Positions 25,712 through 38,060 are shown, counted from the first letter of the stretch. The stretch is DNA of 64,000 nt from Anaerolineae bacterium (GCA_013360465.1 JABWBO010000001.1:124001-188000), one strand, 5' to 3'. The notes: generated from the letters alone by a model not told the origin. Program-made: numbers and translations.

Positions 25712-26505
25712 TATGCTGTTGGGATGGGCAGTTGGAACAGACGCGTGGCATTGGTGGACGTCGTGTCCGCCATCAGATCGCCAGAGATGTGGTGCAGCGC
25801 CGCCAGTCGTTCGACCATCAGCGGGATGTAGGCAGGCTCGTTGCGTTTGCCCCGATGGGGGACCGGGGTGAGAAACGGTGCATCCGTTTCGACCAGAAGG
25901 CGATCCAGCGGCACGTGCGCGGCAATCTGCCGCAGGTCATCGGCATTCTTGTAGGTGATGGGACCGGTGAAGCCAAGGTAGAAGCCGATCCGCAGTGCGC
26001 GCTGGGCGATTTCCGGCGCTGCCGAAAATGAGTGCAGGACACCCGGTCTGTCGCGCAGGGCAGGAGGAAGCGCCGCGCTCCAGGACTCCAGGATGGCGAT
26101 GACATCGCCGCTGGCTTCGCGGTTGTGAATGATGACCGGCAGTGCGAGGCGGGCTGCCAGCGCAAGCTGCGCCTCGAAGGCGGATTTCTGGACCGCTTTG
26201 GGACTCAGGTCCCAATGATAATCCAATCCGATCTCGCCAATGGCGATCACTTTTTCGGCGCGCGCCTGTTCTTCGATGGCTTCCAGCATGTGCGGTTCGA
26301 ATCCTGCCGTACTGTTCGGATGGATACCGACCGCAGCAAAAACAGCCTCATGCTGCCGAGTCAGCGCAATTCCTGCTGCGCCGCTTTCGACATCGATAGC
26401 CGGGTTGATGATGCTGCTGATCCCAGCTTCGCCGGCGCGACGAACAACCTCAGCGCGGTCTTCGTCGAAGGCGTTGAAATTGAGGTGACAATGCGTGTCG
26501 ATCAC
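25711..26505 (-). CDS. tatD: TatD-family metal-dependent DNase
   Basis: 264 residues. TIM-barrel amidohydrolase-like nuclease: MIDTHCHLNF (HxH metal site), GIHPNSTA, AIGEIGLDYHW (Glu ligand), LPVIIHNREA, GVLHSFSA and LLVETDAPFLTP in order. TatD proteins are 3'-5' exonucleases acting on DNA or D-tyrosyl-linked substrates during repair or DNA degradation. The gene follows gmd one base after its stop codon region (26507 to 26505), so the two are probably co-transcribed although unrelated in function. Confidence 0.93.
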   Translation of the reverse strand: MIDTHCHLNFNAFDEDRAEVVRRAGEAGISSIINPAIDVESGAAGIALTRQHEAVFAAVGIHPNSTAGFEPHMLEAIEEQARAEKVIAIGEIGLDYHWDLSPKAVQKSAFEAQLALAARLALPVIIHNREASGDVIAILESWSAALPPALRDRPGVLHSFSAAPEIAQRALRIGFYLGFTGPITYKNADDLRQIAAHVPLDRLLVETDAPFLTPVPHRGKRNEPAYIPLMVERLAALHHISGDLMADTTSTNATRLFQLPIPTA

Positions 26506-26506
26506 G

Positions 26507-27571
<1,065 letters not shown>

Positions 27572-30076
27572 TTAGCCGTTCCCAGAAGCCGAGCCGTCTT
27601 CGGGCGTTTCAGTTGGAAGCGGGCGCGCCACGACAACGGGCAGTTCATTGAGATCATACGCCTCGCCGTTAAGGGTCAGGCGTACATACTGGCTGGAGAC
27701 CCAACCGACCGTGCCGTCATAAGTCGCGCGCAGCCAGGAGCCATCCTCATTGCGCGCATCGATGGTCACAACGGTCCCGCCCGAAAGCAGGGCGAGCGAC
27801 TCGGCGGCAGCATCATCGTAGCGGCGCAGGTGCAAATTCGTGCCCACATTGAGATTGAAGACCTCGCCGACAATGAGGTCGCGAATTGACTCTGGCACGG
27901 CGCTGGTCGGTGCGGCGAAGGTGACCACCCCGCCGCGCTCCTCGCCGGTCAGGGTGACAAGCTCGCCGAGCGACTCGATGCGTTCCAGATCGACGACGCG
28001 CCCCAACTGCTCGAAGCTGACCACGTATAGCGAGCTGATCCAACCCTCGACGACAGCGCTGGCGTCCTCATAGCGGACGAAGTACCAGTCGCGATCCTCG
28101 TTCAAACCCTGGAAGATCAGGCGAACATCGCCGGGAACCAGCGCCAGCGACTCCGCAGCAGTGTCGGGCGTACGGCGGATATGGACCCGCGCGCCAGGCG
28201 CGACGTTGCCGGTGAAGGCGAAGATCGTGCGATCTGGAGCGGTGGGCGGCTGAATGCTGGTCGCCTGCGCGAAACCGGCGCGATTCGAGGGGATCATCGG
28301 CAGATCCGCGAGCCGCTGCGGCAGGCCCCGCACGTCGAGAACGGACAGGTAGAGCGCATTGACCCATGCTGTGACGCTTCCACCATCTTCAGTGACAAAG
28401 ATGACGTTGAGCCAGGTTGTTCCTGGATCGAGGTCCTCATCCTCTTCGAGTTCCGTCGCGGGATCGATGAACTCCTCCGCGTTGGGATCAGGAGTCGAAC
28501 CCAACGGCGGTTCTGGCTCGCCGGCGCGCCCCAGCACCAGAAGTACCGATCCGGACTGCACAAGACCGAGCGAGAACGCTTCCGAGCTGGGATACTGGCG
28601 CAGATGCAGGTTCGCACCGGGGTTCAGCCTCACGCGCGCCGTCGGACCTTCGGTAGCCGGTGCGACGGTTGGTTCAGGATTGATCACCACGCTGGATGTA
28701 GCGGTTGGTTCGACCGGCGCAACGATGGGCGCAGGCGTCGCAGTTGGCGGCGGCGGAACCTCGGTCGGTGGGACGACAACCTCCGCCGGAGCGACGATTG
28801 GGGCGCTGTTGAGGCTTTGGGCGACAGCAACAGGGTCCAGGAGGACGACCTGATCGCCATCCGCGCCGGTGACAGCGATGGCGTTGAAATAAACCCCGCC
28901 GTAGATGGAAGCAAGTGCGAGCGGAAATTCCGCGCTGATTGCGGAGGAATCGAGTGAGACTGTGACACCACCAGAGCGCGGTTGGACGATAGTCGACTCT
29001 ACCGCGCCGGACGACAGCACGCCGCCGAGCGGAGTGCCGTCAGCCAGTGCCGCCGAAACCGAGGCATCGCCGCCGGTGGCATTCACTAGCGTGAAAAGGC
29101 TGGAGGTCGCGTTGATCTGTGACAGCGCAGCAGATGCTGTGGTGATACGCGGCGCAGTGCTGTCAACAATGTAGGCGGAGGTCGCCTCGCCGGCGACAAC
29201 TTCGACCACACCGGTCGCCAGCGCCTCCGGCGAGCCGGTCGGGCGTACAGCGATGTTGTAACTGCCTGGCGCAACCTGCATGAAACCGGTGCTTTCGCCA
29301 AAAGCGAGTTTCGGCGAGACCAGCGTATCATTGAGGAAAAGATCGACCTCCGCCGCGTCCGGCAGGAGGTGTGCCAGACGCAGTGCGCCGGGATCGGCTG
29401 CCTCGGCGCGCGCCGCTGTCTGAAGAACCATGATGTCTGGATCGGCAGCCGTGCCGTAGGCGACGATCATGTAGGATTCGCCGCTGTTCAGACTGTACTC
29501 CGCCGCCGGGATGATCGCCTCGGCAAGTGCTGCGCCACCAGGGACGACCGCTAGTTCGTAGGTCAGGGCGGGCAGGTCCAGCGTGCCATATGGTGTATTG
29601 TAGGCAAGACCGGGGACGACGGGACGACCGTCCGTCAGGACGATATCAACGGCGGGCGCGTCGGCGATAGCGTGGACGGCGGTGAAGCGCGCTTTGCCAA
29701 ATGCCACCGGGTTCAGGTCTTCCGCGAATTCGGAAAACTGGAGCGGATTGATCGACGAAACGATCAGAGTTTTTGCGCCGCCCGCTGCCAGTGCGACTTC
29801 CTGCTGCCAGAGGGGTGAAGCCTCACCGCTCTGAGTCACGGAAAGGCTGTATGTGCCCGCCGGCACAGCAAGATACGGACTCGCCTCTCCAAAGGCAAGA
29901 TCGACAATCGCCAGAGTGCTGTTGACGTAAACGTCGACAGCACCGGCGCCGGGCAGCGCATGAACGAAGCGCATCTGCGCCCCGTCAGCGATCTGACCTT
30001 GAGCGCTGAAGGCGCCAAAGATCATGATCGCCGCCGCAAAGAAGACTACAAGAGCACTTCTGCTCGTCCTGGACAT
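27572..30076 (-). CDS. Secreted DUF4397 repeat and SH3-like domain surface protein
   Basis: 834 residues, signal peptide about 1-28. Three DUF4397-type units follow (about 34-115, 130-220, 232-305), each with a RFVHA/RLAHLLPDA-like start, a VDVYV strand and a PYLAVPAGTY-like turn, plus a diverged fourth (about 325-420). After a Pro/Thr linker (about 425-478) come three bacterial SH3-like domains (about 480-580, 618-690, 738-802), marked by NLHLRQYPS, VHIRRTPDT and NLHLRRYDD. SH3b domains usually bind cell wall; DUF4397 has no fixed function. A wall-associated surface protein is likely. Good AAGGAG ribosome binding site before the ATG. Confidence 0.83.
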   Translation of the reverse strand: MSRTSRSALVVFFAAAIMIFGAFSAQGQIADGAQMRFVHALPGAGAVDVYVNSTLAIVDLAFGEASPYLAVPAGTYSLSVTQSGEASPLWQQEVALAAGGAKTLIVSSINPLQFSEFAEDLNPVAFGKARFTAVHAIADAPAVDIVLTDGRPVVPGLAYNTPYGTLDLPALTYELAVVPGGAALAEAIIPAAEYSLNSGESYMIVAYGTAADPDIMVLQTAARAEAADPGALRLAHLLPDAAEVDLFLNDTLVSPKLAFGESTGFMQVAPGSYNIAVRPTGSPEALATGVVEVVAGEATSAYIVDSTAPRITTASAALSQINATSSLFTLVNATGGDASVSAALADGTPLGGVLSSGAVESTIVQPRSGGVTVSLDSSAISAEFPLALASIYGGVYFNAIAVTGADGDQVVLLDPVAVAQSLNSAPIVAPAEVVVPPTEVPPPPTATPAPIVAPVEPTATSSVVINPEPTVAPATEGPTARVRLNPGANLHLRQYPSSEAFSLGLVQSGSVLLVLGRAGEPEPPLGSTPDPNAEEFIDPATELEEDEDLDPGTTWLNVIFVTEDGGSVTAWVNALYLSVLDVRGLPQRLADLPMIPSNRAGFAQATSIQPPTAPDRTIFAFTGNVAPGARVHIRRTPDTAAESLALVPGDVRLIFQGLNEDRDWYFVRYEDASAVVEGWISSLYVVSFEQLGRVVDLERIESLGELVTLTGEERGGVVTFAAPTSAVPESIRDLIVGEVFNLNVGTNLHLRRYDDAAAESLALLSGGTVVTIDARNEDGSWLRATYDGTVGWVSSQYVRLTLNGEAYDLNELPVVVARPLPTETPEDGSASGNG

Positions 30077-30125
30077 TCTGCTTCTCCTTGTCCGTAACGC
30101 CCGTCACGACCGCGACGCGGGCAGA

Positions 30126-32374
<2,249 letters not shown>

Positions 32375-32421
32375 ATTGGTGATTTCGATCTGCTGCGCGA
32401 CGAATCGGAATACGGCGTGGC

Positions 32422-32430
32422 AGTATACCA
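32422..32430 (-). promoter_or_regulatory. Extended -10 promoter of the kinase-ahcY operon
   Basis: The minus strand reads TGGTATACT, an extended -10 element, about 48 bases before the kinase start, in the space between divergent genes. No good -35 box. Confidence 0.4.
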
Positions 32431-32507
32431 CAATCTCACGAACGCCTTACAGACTAGGCATTGGATTAGCGCCATATCGTTCGCTTCAATACTCACTGGG
32501 ATGAGTG

Positions 32508-33848
32508 ATGACTCTGTTTGATGGAAGGCGTCTGACCAACGCGACGTTTCGCCTTGATGTCGAACGACTGCGCACGGGCTACTACTCTGACAAGTACTTC
32601 GAAAACGTCGTCGGCATCCTCGAGTCGCTGCGTCAAGCAGGATACACCTTTGAGGGAAGCGGCGCGCGCACGCTGCCGGTCGATGTCCACCGTGTACACA
32701 CCGGTGATATGCATGTCGAAGCGCAAATCTTCACCCGACGCACCAACCGTGCCTTGATTGCCGGCATCGACGTTGGACTGGCGATGCTGCGTCATGCGGC
32801 GGGGCTGAGCGGCACGGACGGTTTTGCTGAAACCTGGCGCAGCCTGCATGTCGAGGCAGTCCACGATGGCGTTTTCGTCCTTTACGACGGACACCCCGCA
32901 AATATCACGCCTGTGATTCGGATACGTGGACGCTACCAGGATTTTGCCCTGCTGGAGACGCCGATACTGGGTGTGCTGACTCGCGCCAGCCGCATTGCCA
33001 CAAATGTCTACGATGTTCTGGAAGCCGCCAATGGTAAACCGGTCCTGTACTTCCCTGCGCGTTTCGATCTGCCGGATGTGCAGTCGATAGATGGTTATGC
33101 CTACTGGCTGGCGGTACAGCGCTACAACCACGACACGGGAAAACAGGTTCAGCCATCCGTCAGCACAGATGCACAGGCGGCATGGTGGGGTGGAAAGGGC
33201 GGCGGAACGGTCCCCCATGCGTTAATCGCCGCTTTCTTCGGCGATCTTGTCGAAACGATGATCGCTTTCGCGAGCGCTCTGCCTGCCGATGTTCCGAGGA
33301 TCGCGTTGGTGGACTTCGGTAACGACTCAGTAGGCGCGGCACGCGCAGTCACCGACGCTTTCTGGGAACGACGCCTGGCGGCTTTGCGCGTTGGCGATGA
33401 TGAAGCGGTGCGGCGCTGGAGGCTGGATGGCGTGCGGTTGGACACCAGCCCGAATGTGCGGGATGTGTCCCTGGATACTGACGACCCTACAGGCGTATCG
33501 CCGAAGCTAGTGCGCCTGGTGCGGGCGGCGCTAGACCATGCCTGGGAGGGGTGGCGCGTCCCGGTCGAGTATGAAGATGCGGCGAAGCAGTTTGCCCGCA
33601 GCGTCAAAATCGTCGCCACCGGCGGCTTCAATCGTGACCGCATTGTGCAGTTCGAAAGCCAAGGCGTCCCTGTCGACATCTACGGAGTGGGGTCGTCGCT
33701 CCTGCGCAACGACTCGACGACGAACACCGATTTCACGATGGATGTCGTCCGTGTCGAGATCGAGGGGAAGTGGTTCGACATGGCAAAGATCGGACGCAGG
33801 GCGAATGATAACGGCGATCTGGAAATGATAGATCTGGAGGGGCTATGA
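32508..33848 (+). CDS. pncB: Nicotinate phosphoribosyltransferase
   Basis: 446 residues. It converts nicotinate and PRPP (with ATP) to nicotinate mononucleotide in NAD salvage. Evidence: N-terminal FDGRRLTNATFRLDVERLRTG, a long middle with VPHALIAAFFGD, DFGNDSVGAARAV and GVRLDTSPNVRD, and the C-terminal VATGGFNRDRIVQFESQGVPVD followed by YGVGSSLL, which corresponds to the PRPP-binding GVGTxL end of the family. The ATG at 32508 follows a GTG at 32505; either may start. Its stop overlaps the next gene's ATG (ATGA). A nicotinamidase-like gene lies 2.5 kb downstream. Confidence 0.87.
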   Translation: MTLFDGRRLTNATFRLDVERLRTGYYSDKYFENVVGILESLRQAGYTFEGSGARTLPVDVHRVHTGDMHVEAQIFTRRTNRALIAGIDVGLAMLRHAAGLSGTDGFAETWRSLHVEAVHDGVFVLYDGHPANITPVIRIRGRYQDFALLETPILGVLTRASRIATNVYDVLEAANGKPVLYFPARFDLPDVQSIDGYAYWLAVQRYNHDTGKQVQPSVSTDAQAAWWGGKGGGTVPHALIAAFFGDLVETMIAFASALPADVPRIALVDFGNDSVGAARAVTDAFWERRLAALRVGDDEAVRRWRLDGVRLDTSPNVRDVSLDTDDPTGVSPKLVRLVRAALDHAWEGWRVPVEYEDAAKQFARSVKIVATGGFNRDRIVQFESQGVPVDIYGVGSSLLRNDSTTNTDFTMDVVRVEIEGKWFDMAKIGRRANDNGDLEMIDLEGL

Positions 33849-35095
33849 CCGCGAACAAGGGGCAGCATCGCGAACCTCGTCTGGTCGCCAGTCGCGGCGG
33901 GACGCGGTTGTTTTCGATGGCGGCGCTCGCCGAACGAATTCGTGAGGAATTCATGCTGGAATACCGCGATACGGAGGCACTGCGGGAAGCGGACGCACCC
34001 TCGAAACGGATGAGGCTGGTGCTGGCGGTGACCGACTATGTTATCGCGGTTGAGTCGATCACAATGACGAGCGACGATAAGGCGACGCTCATGCAGCGCG
34101 TTTACAGCGAGCTGTTCGGCTATGGCGCGCTCGATCCGTTCCTGGCTGATCCGCGTGTGACGACGATCGCGCTCAATGGCGCAGAACGCGCGGCTGTGCG
34201 CTATGGACATAACGAACTCACCGATGTTTCACCGCTGTTTGAAGACGGAGATCAGCTTCAGACCATCATCGAACGTCTGCTGCTCGACGCAGGTGCATCG
34301 CTCCGCTCCGATTCGCCGATCATCGAAACCGGGCTGAACGTGGGGGAACGGCGTATTAGTCTGAGCGTGGTCACACCGACGTTCGGCGTCAGTGTGTCTG
34401 CCGACATTCGCCTTCACCCCCAGTCGCCGCCGTCGCTGGATGCGCTCGTCGAACAGGGCGTCCTCAGCGCTGAAGCGGCGGACGTGCTGCGCAGACTGGC
34501 GGCTTCGAACTATGGACTGGTCATCGCCGGGGAGGCAGAGACCGGTAAGACGACGCTGATGAACGCCCTTGCTCTGAAATATGTGGGCGGCGGGGCAGCG
34601 GTAGAACGCACCGGCGAGATGCGCCTGCCGGAATCCTTCGCACGTTTTCAGCCGACCTGGGGACGCGACGACTCTTCGCCTGTCGCCTTCGGCGAACGGC
34701 TGATCGAGTCGCTGAACGTCACGCCGCCTCTGCTGATGGTCGATGAGGTGCGCGCCGATGATCCGACGGCGGTCGCGCCGCTGCTTCGCCGCGAGGATGC
34801 GCCGCGCCAGTGGTGGGTATTTCGCGGCGCGCCGGATCACAAGAGGCTGCAGAGCGCCCTGGGGATGCTGGCGCGGCGCGCGGAATCGGGTGCAGGGGAG
34901 ACGCTCGTCCATGCGCTGTATGAACGGCTGCCGTTCGTTATCTCGGTGGCGCGCATTCAAGGACGGCTGAAGCTGTTCAGCATCGCCGAGTGGCAGTCGC
35001 GCATCGATACCGACTACCCGGACTACGTGCAGCTCTTTCGCTACGATCAGGGGATGGCGCGGCGCACCGAAGCGCTCTTCGCGCGCTGGCTGTGA
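33845..35095 (+). CDS. Stand-alone CpaF/VirB11-like secretion ATPase, diverged
   Basis: 416 residues. An N-terminal helical region with YSELFGYGALDPFLADPRVT and an N2-like domain (SPIIETGLNVGERR, SVVTPTFGVSVSADIRL) lead to a RecA-like core: Walker A GEAETGKTT (229-237) and Walker B LLMVDE (296-301). In CpaF proteins the next signature is a GSLTTIHA-like His box; here it aligns with WWVFRGAPDHKR, which lacks it. CpaF ATPases drive Tad pili or type IV systems, but no pilin, TadB/C or prepilin peptidase genes are near. Overlaps pncB by 4 bases. It may serve remote genes or do something else. Confidence 0.8.
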   Translation: MTANKGQHREPRLVASRGGTRLFSMAALAERIREEFMLEYRDTEALREADAPSKRMRLVLAVTDYVIAVESITMTSDDKATLMQRVYSELFGYGALDPFLADPRVTTIALNGAERAAVRYGHNELTDVSPLFEDGDQLQTIIERLLLDAGASLRSDSPIIETGLNVGERRISLSVVTPTFGVSVSADIRLHPQSPPSLDALVEQGVLSAEAADVLRRLAASNYGLVIAGEAETGKTTLMNALALKYVGGGAAVERTGEMRLPESFARFQPTWGRDDSSPVAFGERLIESLNVTPPLLMVDEVRADDPTAVAPLLRREDAPRQWWVFRGAPDHKRLQSALGMLARRAESGAGETLVHALYERLPFVISVARIQGRLKLFSIAEWQSRIDTDYPDYVQLFRYDQGMARRTEALFARWL

Positions 35096-35114
35096 GGCAT
35101 GATGAAGCGAATCA

Positions 35115-35153
35115 CATCGAAGCAGCGAGCCTCTTTGGTTCGCCGCCTCGATG
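35115..35153 (-). terminator. 17-bp hairpin downstream of mtnA at a convergent junction
   Basis: Arms 35115-35131 and 35137-35153 with a 5-base loop. On the minus-strand RNA the two weak positions become G-U pairs, leaving one A/C mismatch; on the plus strand they are mismatches. It therefore fits mtnA (stop at 35170) better than the plus-strand ATPase. No U-run. Confidence 0.55.
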
Positions 35154-35169
35154 TCACTGGAGTGATAGT

Positions 35170-36207
35170 TCAGCGTCCCAGGACGGCTCGGCGCAGCCCT
35201 TCTTCAAACGGCGGGCGAATAATCCCCTTTTCCGTGATGATGCCGCTGAGGTATCTTGATGGCGTAACGTCAAATGCCGGGTTACGGGCTTTGAAGGTTG
35301 GCGGGACCAGCGCCAGCCCGTAAGGAGCGAGAACCTCGGCTTTGTCGCGCTCCTCAATCGGGATGTCCGCGCCGGATGCCAGGGCGAGATCGACTGTGGA
35401 AATCGGAGCGACTGTGTAGAACGGGATGCCGTGTTCCTTTGCCAGGATCGCCACTTGATAGGTGCCGATCTTGTTGGCGAAGTCGCCGTTTGCGGCGATT
35501 CTGTCGGCACCGAGGACTACCAGCTTGATTTCGCCGCGCGCCATGTAGAAACCGGCGGCGGTATCGGGGATGATGTCGTAGCTGACACCGAGTCGTTCCA
35601 ATTCCCAGGCGCTGAGACGTGACCCCTGCAGACGAGGGCGAGTCTCGTCAAGAAGGACGTGAAACTTCTTGCCCTGTTCGTGAGCTGCGCGGATCACCCC
35701 CAGGGCAGTTCCATAATCGACGGTCGCCAGTCCGCCGGTGTTGCAGTGATGCAGCACCGTGTCGCCATCTCGGATGAGTTCTGCACCATGAACGCCAATC
35801 TGCCGGTTGATCGCCACGTCTTCGTCAGCGATGCGCTCTGACTCTTGGAGCAGTGCTGTGCGTATCTGTTCGGGGCTGGCATCGGGCGAGGCTTTGACCC
35901 TGCTGAGCATTCTGTCCACACCCCAGGCGAGATTAACAGCAGTAGGACGCGACGCTTTGAGGAAAGCACCCGCAGCCTCAAGGTCGGCAATCAGGGATTC
36001 GTAGGTCGCAGCCCGGCTTTGGAATCCCGCCAATGCCATACCGAATGCCGCAGAAGCGCCGATCGCGGGCGCGCCGCGTACGGTCATGTTGGTGATAGCT
36101 TCGGCGACTTCCTGGAAGGTGAGAAGATCGACAAATGTCAGCTCCCAGGGGATGTGCCTCTGGTCAATCATGCGGACGTGTCCGTCCGCCCATTCTACAG
36201 TGCGCAT
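35170..36207 (-). CDS. mtnA: Methylthioribose-1-phosphate isomerase
   Basis: 345 residues. It isomerises methylthioribose-1-phosphate to methylthioribulose-1-phosphate in the methionine salvage pathway. Motifs: TNMTVRGAPAIGASAAFGMAL, VLHHCNTGGLATVDYGTALG (with the catalytic Cys), LLDETRPRLQGSRLSAWEL and VVLGADRIAANGDFANKIGTY (catalytic Asp), ending VTPSRYLSGIITEKG. The ATG at 36205-36207 (MRTVEWADGHVRM) is the family start; the frame upstream overlaps the divergent promoter. It uses the product of MtnP, encoded 23 kb away; later salvage enzymes are not in the window. Confidence 0.95.
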   Translation of the reverse strand: MRTVEWADGHVRMIDQRHIPWELTFVDLLTFQEVAEAITNMTVRGAPAIGASAAFGMALAGFQSRAATYESLIADLEAAGAFLKASRPTAVNLAWGVDRMLSRVKASPDASPEQIRTALLQESERIADEDVAINRQIGVHGAELIRDGDTVLHHCNTGGLATVDYGTALGVIRAAHEQGKKFHVLLDETRPRLQGSRLSAWELERLGVSYDIIPDTAAGFYMARGEIKLVVLGADRIAANGDFANKIGTYQVAILAKEHGIPFYTVAPISTVDLALASGADIPIEERDKAEVLAPYGLALVPPTFKARNPAFDVTPSRYLSGIITEKGIIRPPFEEGLRRAVLGR

Positions 36208-36259
36208 CACAAGTATCCTTCGGTTCAACCAAACCGGTAGAGCAACAGGGTTCACGATG

Positions 36260-36288
36260 TTGCCGGAACAGCATCGCGCGCTCATAAT
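36260..36288 (+). promoter_or_regulatory. Promoter of the isochorismatase-family gene
   Basis: TTGCCG (36260-36265) and CATAAT (36283-36288) with 17 bases between. Transcription would begin near 36295, and an AAGGAAAC ribosome binding site precedes the ATG at 36337. Confidence 0.55.
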
Positions 36289-36336
36289 AGCGGTTACAGC
36301 GTACGACACCAACGGTCAACGTGAAAGGAAACCGGA

Positions 36337-37260
36337 ATGGATTTCCCGTCGTTCTACGACCTCGATAAGGTTGGAACCCTGTATGTCCCGGATACTGCCG
36401 GTGCGATCAGCGCCGGACGCGCACTGGACCTGTCACCTTCTGCACAGGCACAAGTGAAGACTATCCTGCTGCTGGTCGATCCCCAGGTGGACTTCGTTCA
36501 TGTGGACGGCAAGCTGAGCGTCCCTGGGGCGGTTGAGGATACACGGAGAACCATCGAATGGGTTTTCACCAACCTGAACCGACTGACGACGATAGCGGCT
36601 TCGCTGGACAGTCATCTGCCGATCCAGATCTTCTCGCCGGCATGGTGGAGCAACCAGGAAGGGCTGCATCCCGAACCCTATACCGTTATACGCAGTTCAG
36701 ACGTGAATGCCGGGGTCTGGAAGCCGCTTTACGAGGTCGTGTGGTCGATCTCTTACGTCGCCAAGCTGGAGGCGCAAGCCAAGAAGGAGCTGATGATCTG
36801 GCCCTACCACACCCTGATCGGCACCCCCGGACATGCGATCACGCCGGCGCTCTATGAGGCGATTGCCTATCACGCCAGCGCGCGCCAGACACAGCCCGTA
36901 TTCCTCGAAAAGGGGATGATCCCCACGACGGAATACTATTCCATGCTTGAACCAGAAGTGAAAGTCCCCGATCACCCGATGGGGGAGCTGAACATATCGT
37001 TCCTCAACATGCTGGCATCCTACGACCTGATATATGTCGCGGGTCAAGCCGAGAGCCACTGCGTCCTGGAAACGGTAGCATCGATCATGCGCTACTTTGC
37101 CGATCAGCCGGCAGTGCTGCGTAAGCTGCGTATCCTCGAGGACTGTATGTCACCGGTGGCGCATCCGACCATCGATTTCGCGGAGATCGCGCGCAAGAAG
37201 TTCCGGGTCTATGCTGAACAAGGGCTGCTGATCGTCAATTCGAGGATGCCGATTCGTTGA
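36337..37260 (+). CDS. Isochorismatase-family hydrolase, nicotinamidase-like, extended
   Basis: 307 residues, about 100 more than typical PncA, with a 45-residue N-terminal extension and an internal insertion. The cysteine-hydrolase triad is present: Asp48 (LLVDPQVDF), Lys192 (FLEKGMIPTTEYYSML) and Cys242 (GQAESHCVLET). Asp91 and His93 (SLDSHLP) with a later His (WPYHTLIGTPGHA) resemble the nicotinamidase metal site. Nicotinamidase activity would feed PncB, encoded 2.5 kb upstream on the same strand; this is inference, as isochorismatase-type enzymes have many substrates. A hairpin follows its stop. Confidence 0.8.
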   Translation: MDFPSFYDLDKVGTLYVPDTAGAISAGRALDLSPSAQAQVKTILLLVDPQVDFVHVDGKLSVPGAVEDTRRTIEWVFTNLNRLTTIAASLDSHLPIQIFSPAWWSNQEGLHPEPYTVIRSSDVNAGVWKPLYEVVWSISYVAKLEAQAKKELMIWPYHTLIGTPGHAITPALYEAIAYHASARQTQPVFLEKGMIPTTEYYSMLEPEVKVPDHPMGELNISFLNMLASYDLIYVAGQAESHCVLETVASIMRYFADQPAVLRKLRILEDCMSPVAHPTIDFAEIARKKFRVYAEQGLLIVNSRMPIR

Positions 37261-37272
37261 TCATCTGAGCAG

Positions 37273-37310
37273 AAGGATTGCGGGACAGCGCCGGGCGGTC
37301 CCGCATCCTT
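37273..37310. terminator. Hairpin between convergent genes
   Basis: Arms 37273-37286 and 37298-37310 pair over 13 bp with one bulged T; loop of 11 bases. It fills the 56-base gap between the isochorismatase-family stop (37260) and the DsbA-like stop (37317). No U-run on either side. Confidence 0.5.
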
Positions 37311-37316
37311 GGCAAG

Positions 37317-38060
37317 CTACTGAACCTGATTTGCCGCATTCACGATCGAGGTGAGGACATTGATCGGTGCGCCGCCGCGATCATAGGTGACGCCGCCGAA
37401 GGAAATCCACTGGGGTGCGCCATCGCCGTAGCGCACCATGGTCGCCGGAGTACCGGTGACGCCCATGTTGCTGGCGAGCGCAAGATCGATGGAGACCTGA
37501 TCGATGTCGCTGGAGCAGGCGAGCATGTCGCTGTAGCTGATGCCGAGGTCCTGGGCAAGGAGCCGTCCGACATCGCGGTTGTAGCGACCGGTCGTCGCGT
37601 AGGTGTACATCAGGTCCTTGCCCGTCCAGAACGCGCCGGGACTGATCTGATCGGCGCAGACCAGAAGCTGACCCGTGAAGACGCTGAGTTCACCACCGGT
37701 GGTGGGCATGATACGATATTCGAACTTGGCTTTGCCGGTGACGACATGTTCCTGAATGAACTGCTGTGTCGTGGGGTGATAAGCCTGGCAGTGCGGGCAG
37801 GCGAAGTCGGCGAATTCGATAAGCGTGATGGGCGCTTCCGGGTTGCCCAGCACAAAGCCTCCGTCGCTGGTCCGTGACTGGGGGATCGTCGCATAATCGA
37901 TCTTGGTGGCGTTGGCACTGCCGAGGACGATGATCAAGATGACCGCGACAACGGCAATCACGACGACGGCGCCGATGACCAGCAATCCCCGCTGCCGCTG
38001 CGCGCCGACGGCAGGGGCGGCTTCCTGGCGCGGTGTTTTGTTCACTGCGGAAGTGGACAT
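37317..38060 (-). CDS. Membrane-anchored DsbA-family thiol-disulfide protein
   Basis: 247 residues: a cytoplasmic N-terminus, one membrane helix (about 25-47), and an external thioredoxin-like DsbA domain with the redox pair C88-P-H-C91 in FADFACPHCQAYHP and the cis-Pro loop VTGTPATMV. The pattern matches BdbD/DsbA-like proteins that put disulfides into exported proteins. No VKOR or DsbB partner is adjacent. Monocistronic on the minus strand, ending at a hairpin shared with the convergent gene. Confidence 0.88.
   Translation of the reverse strand: MSTSAVNKTPRQEAAPAVGAQRQRGLLVIGAVVVIAVVAVILIIVLGSANATKIDYATIPQSRTSDGGFVLGNPEAPITLIEFADFACPHCQAYHPTTQQFIQEHVVTGKAKFEYRIMPTTGGELSVFTGQLLVCADQISPGAFWTGKDLMYTYATTGRYNRDVGRLLAQDLGISYSDMLACSSDIDQVSIDLALASNMGVTGTPATMVRYGDGAPQWISFGGVTYDRGGAPINVLTSIVNAANQVQ

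Noticed and set aside
26290-26310. GGTTCGAATCC-like T-loop sequences (also near 57205)
   Set aside because: They lie inside tatD and the CoA-transferase alpha gene in coding frame and lack the rest of a tRNA.
33845-35095. A Tad pilus or type IV secretion locus around the CpaF-like ATPase
   Set aside because: No other component of such systems is present on either side.
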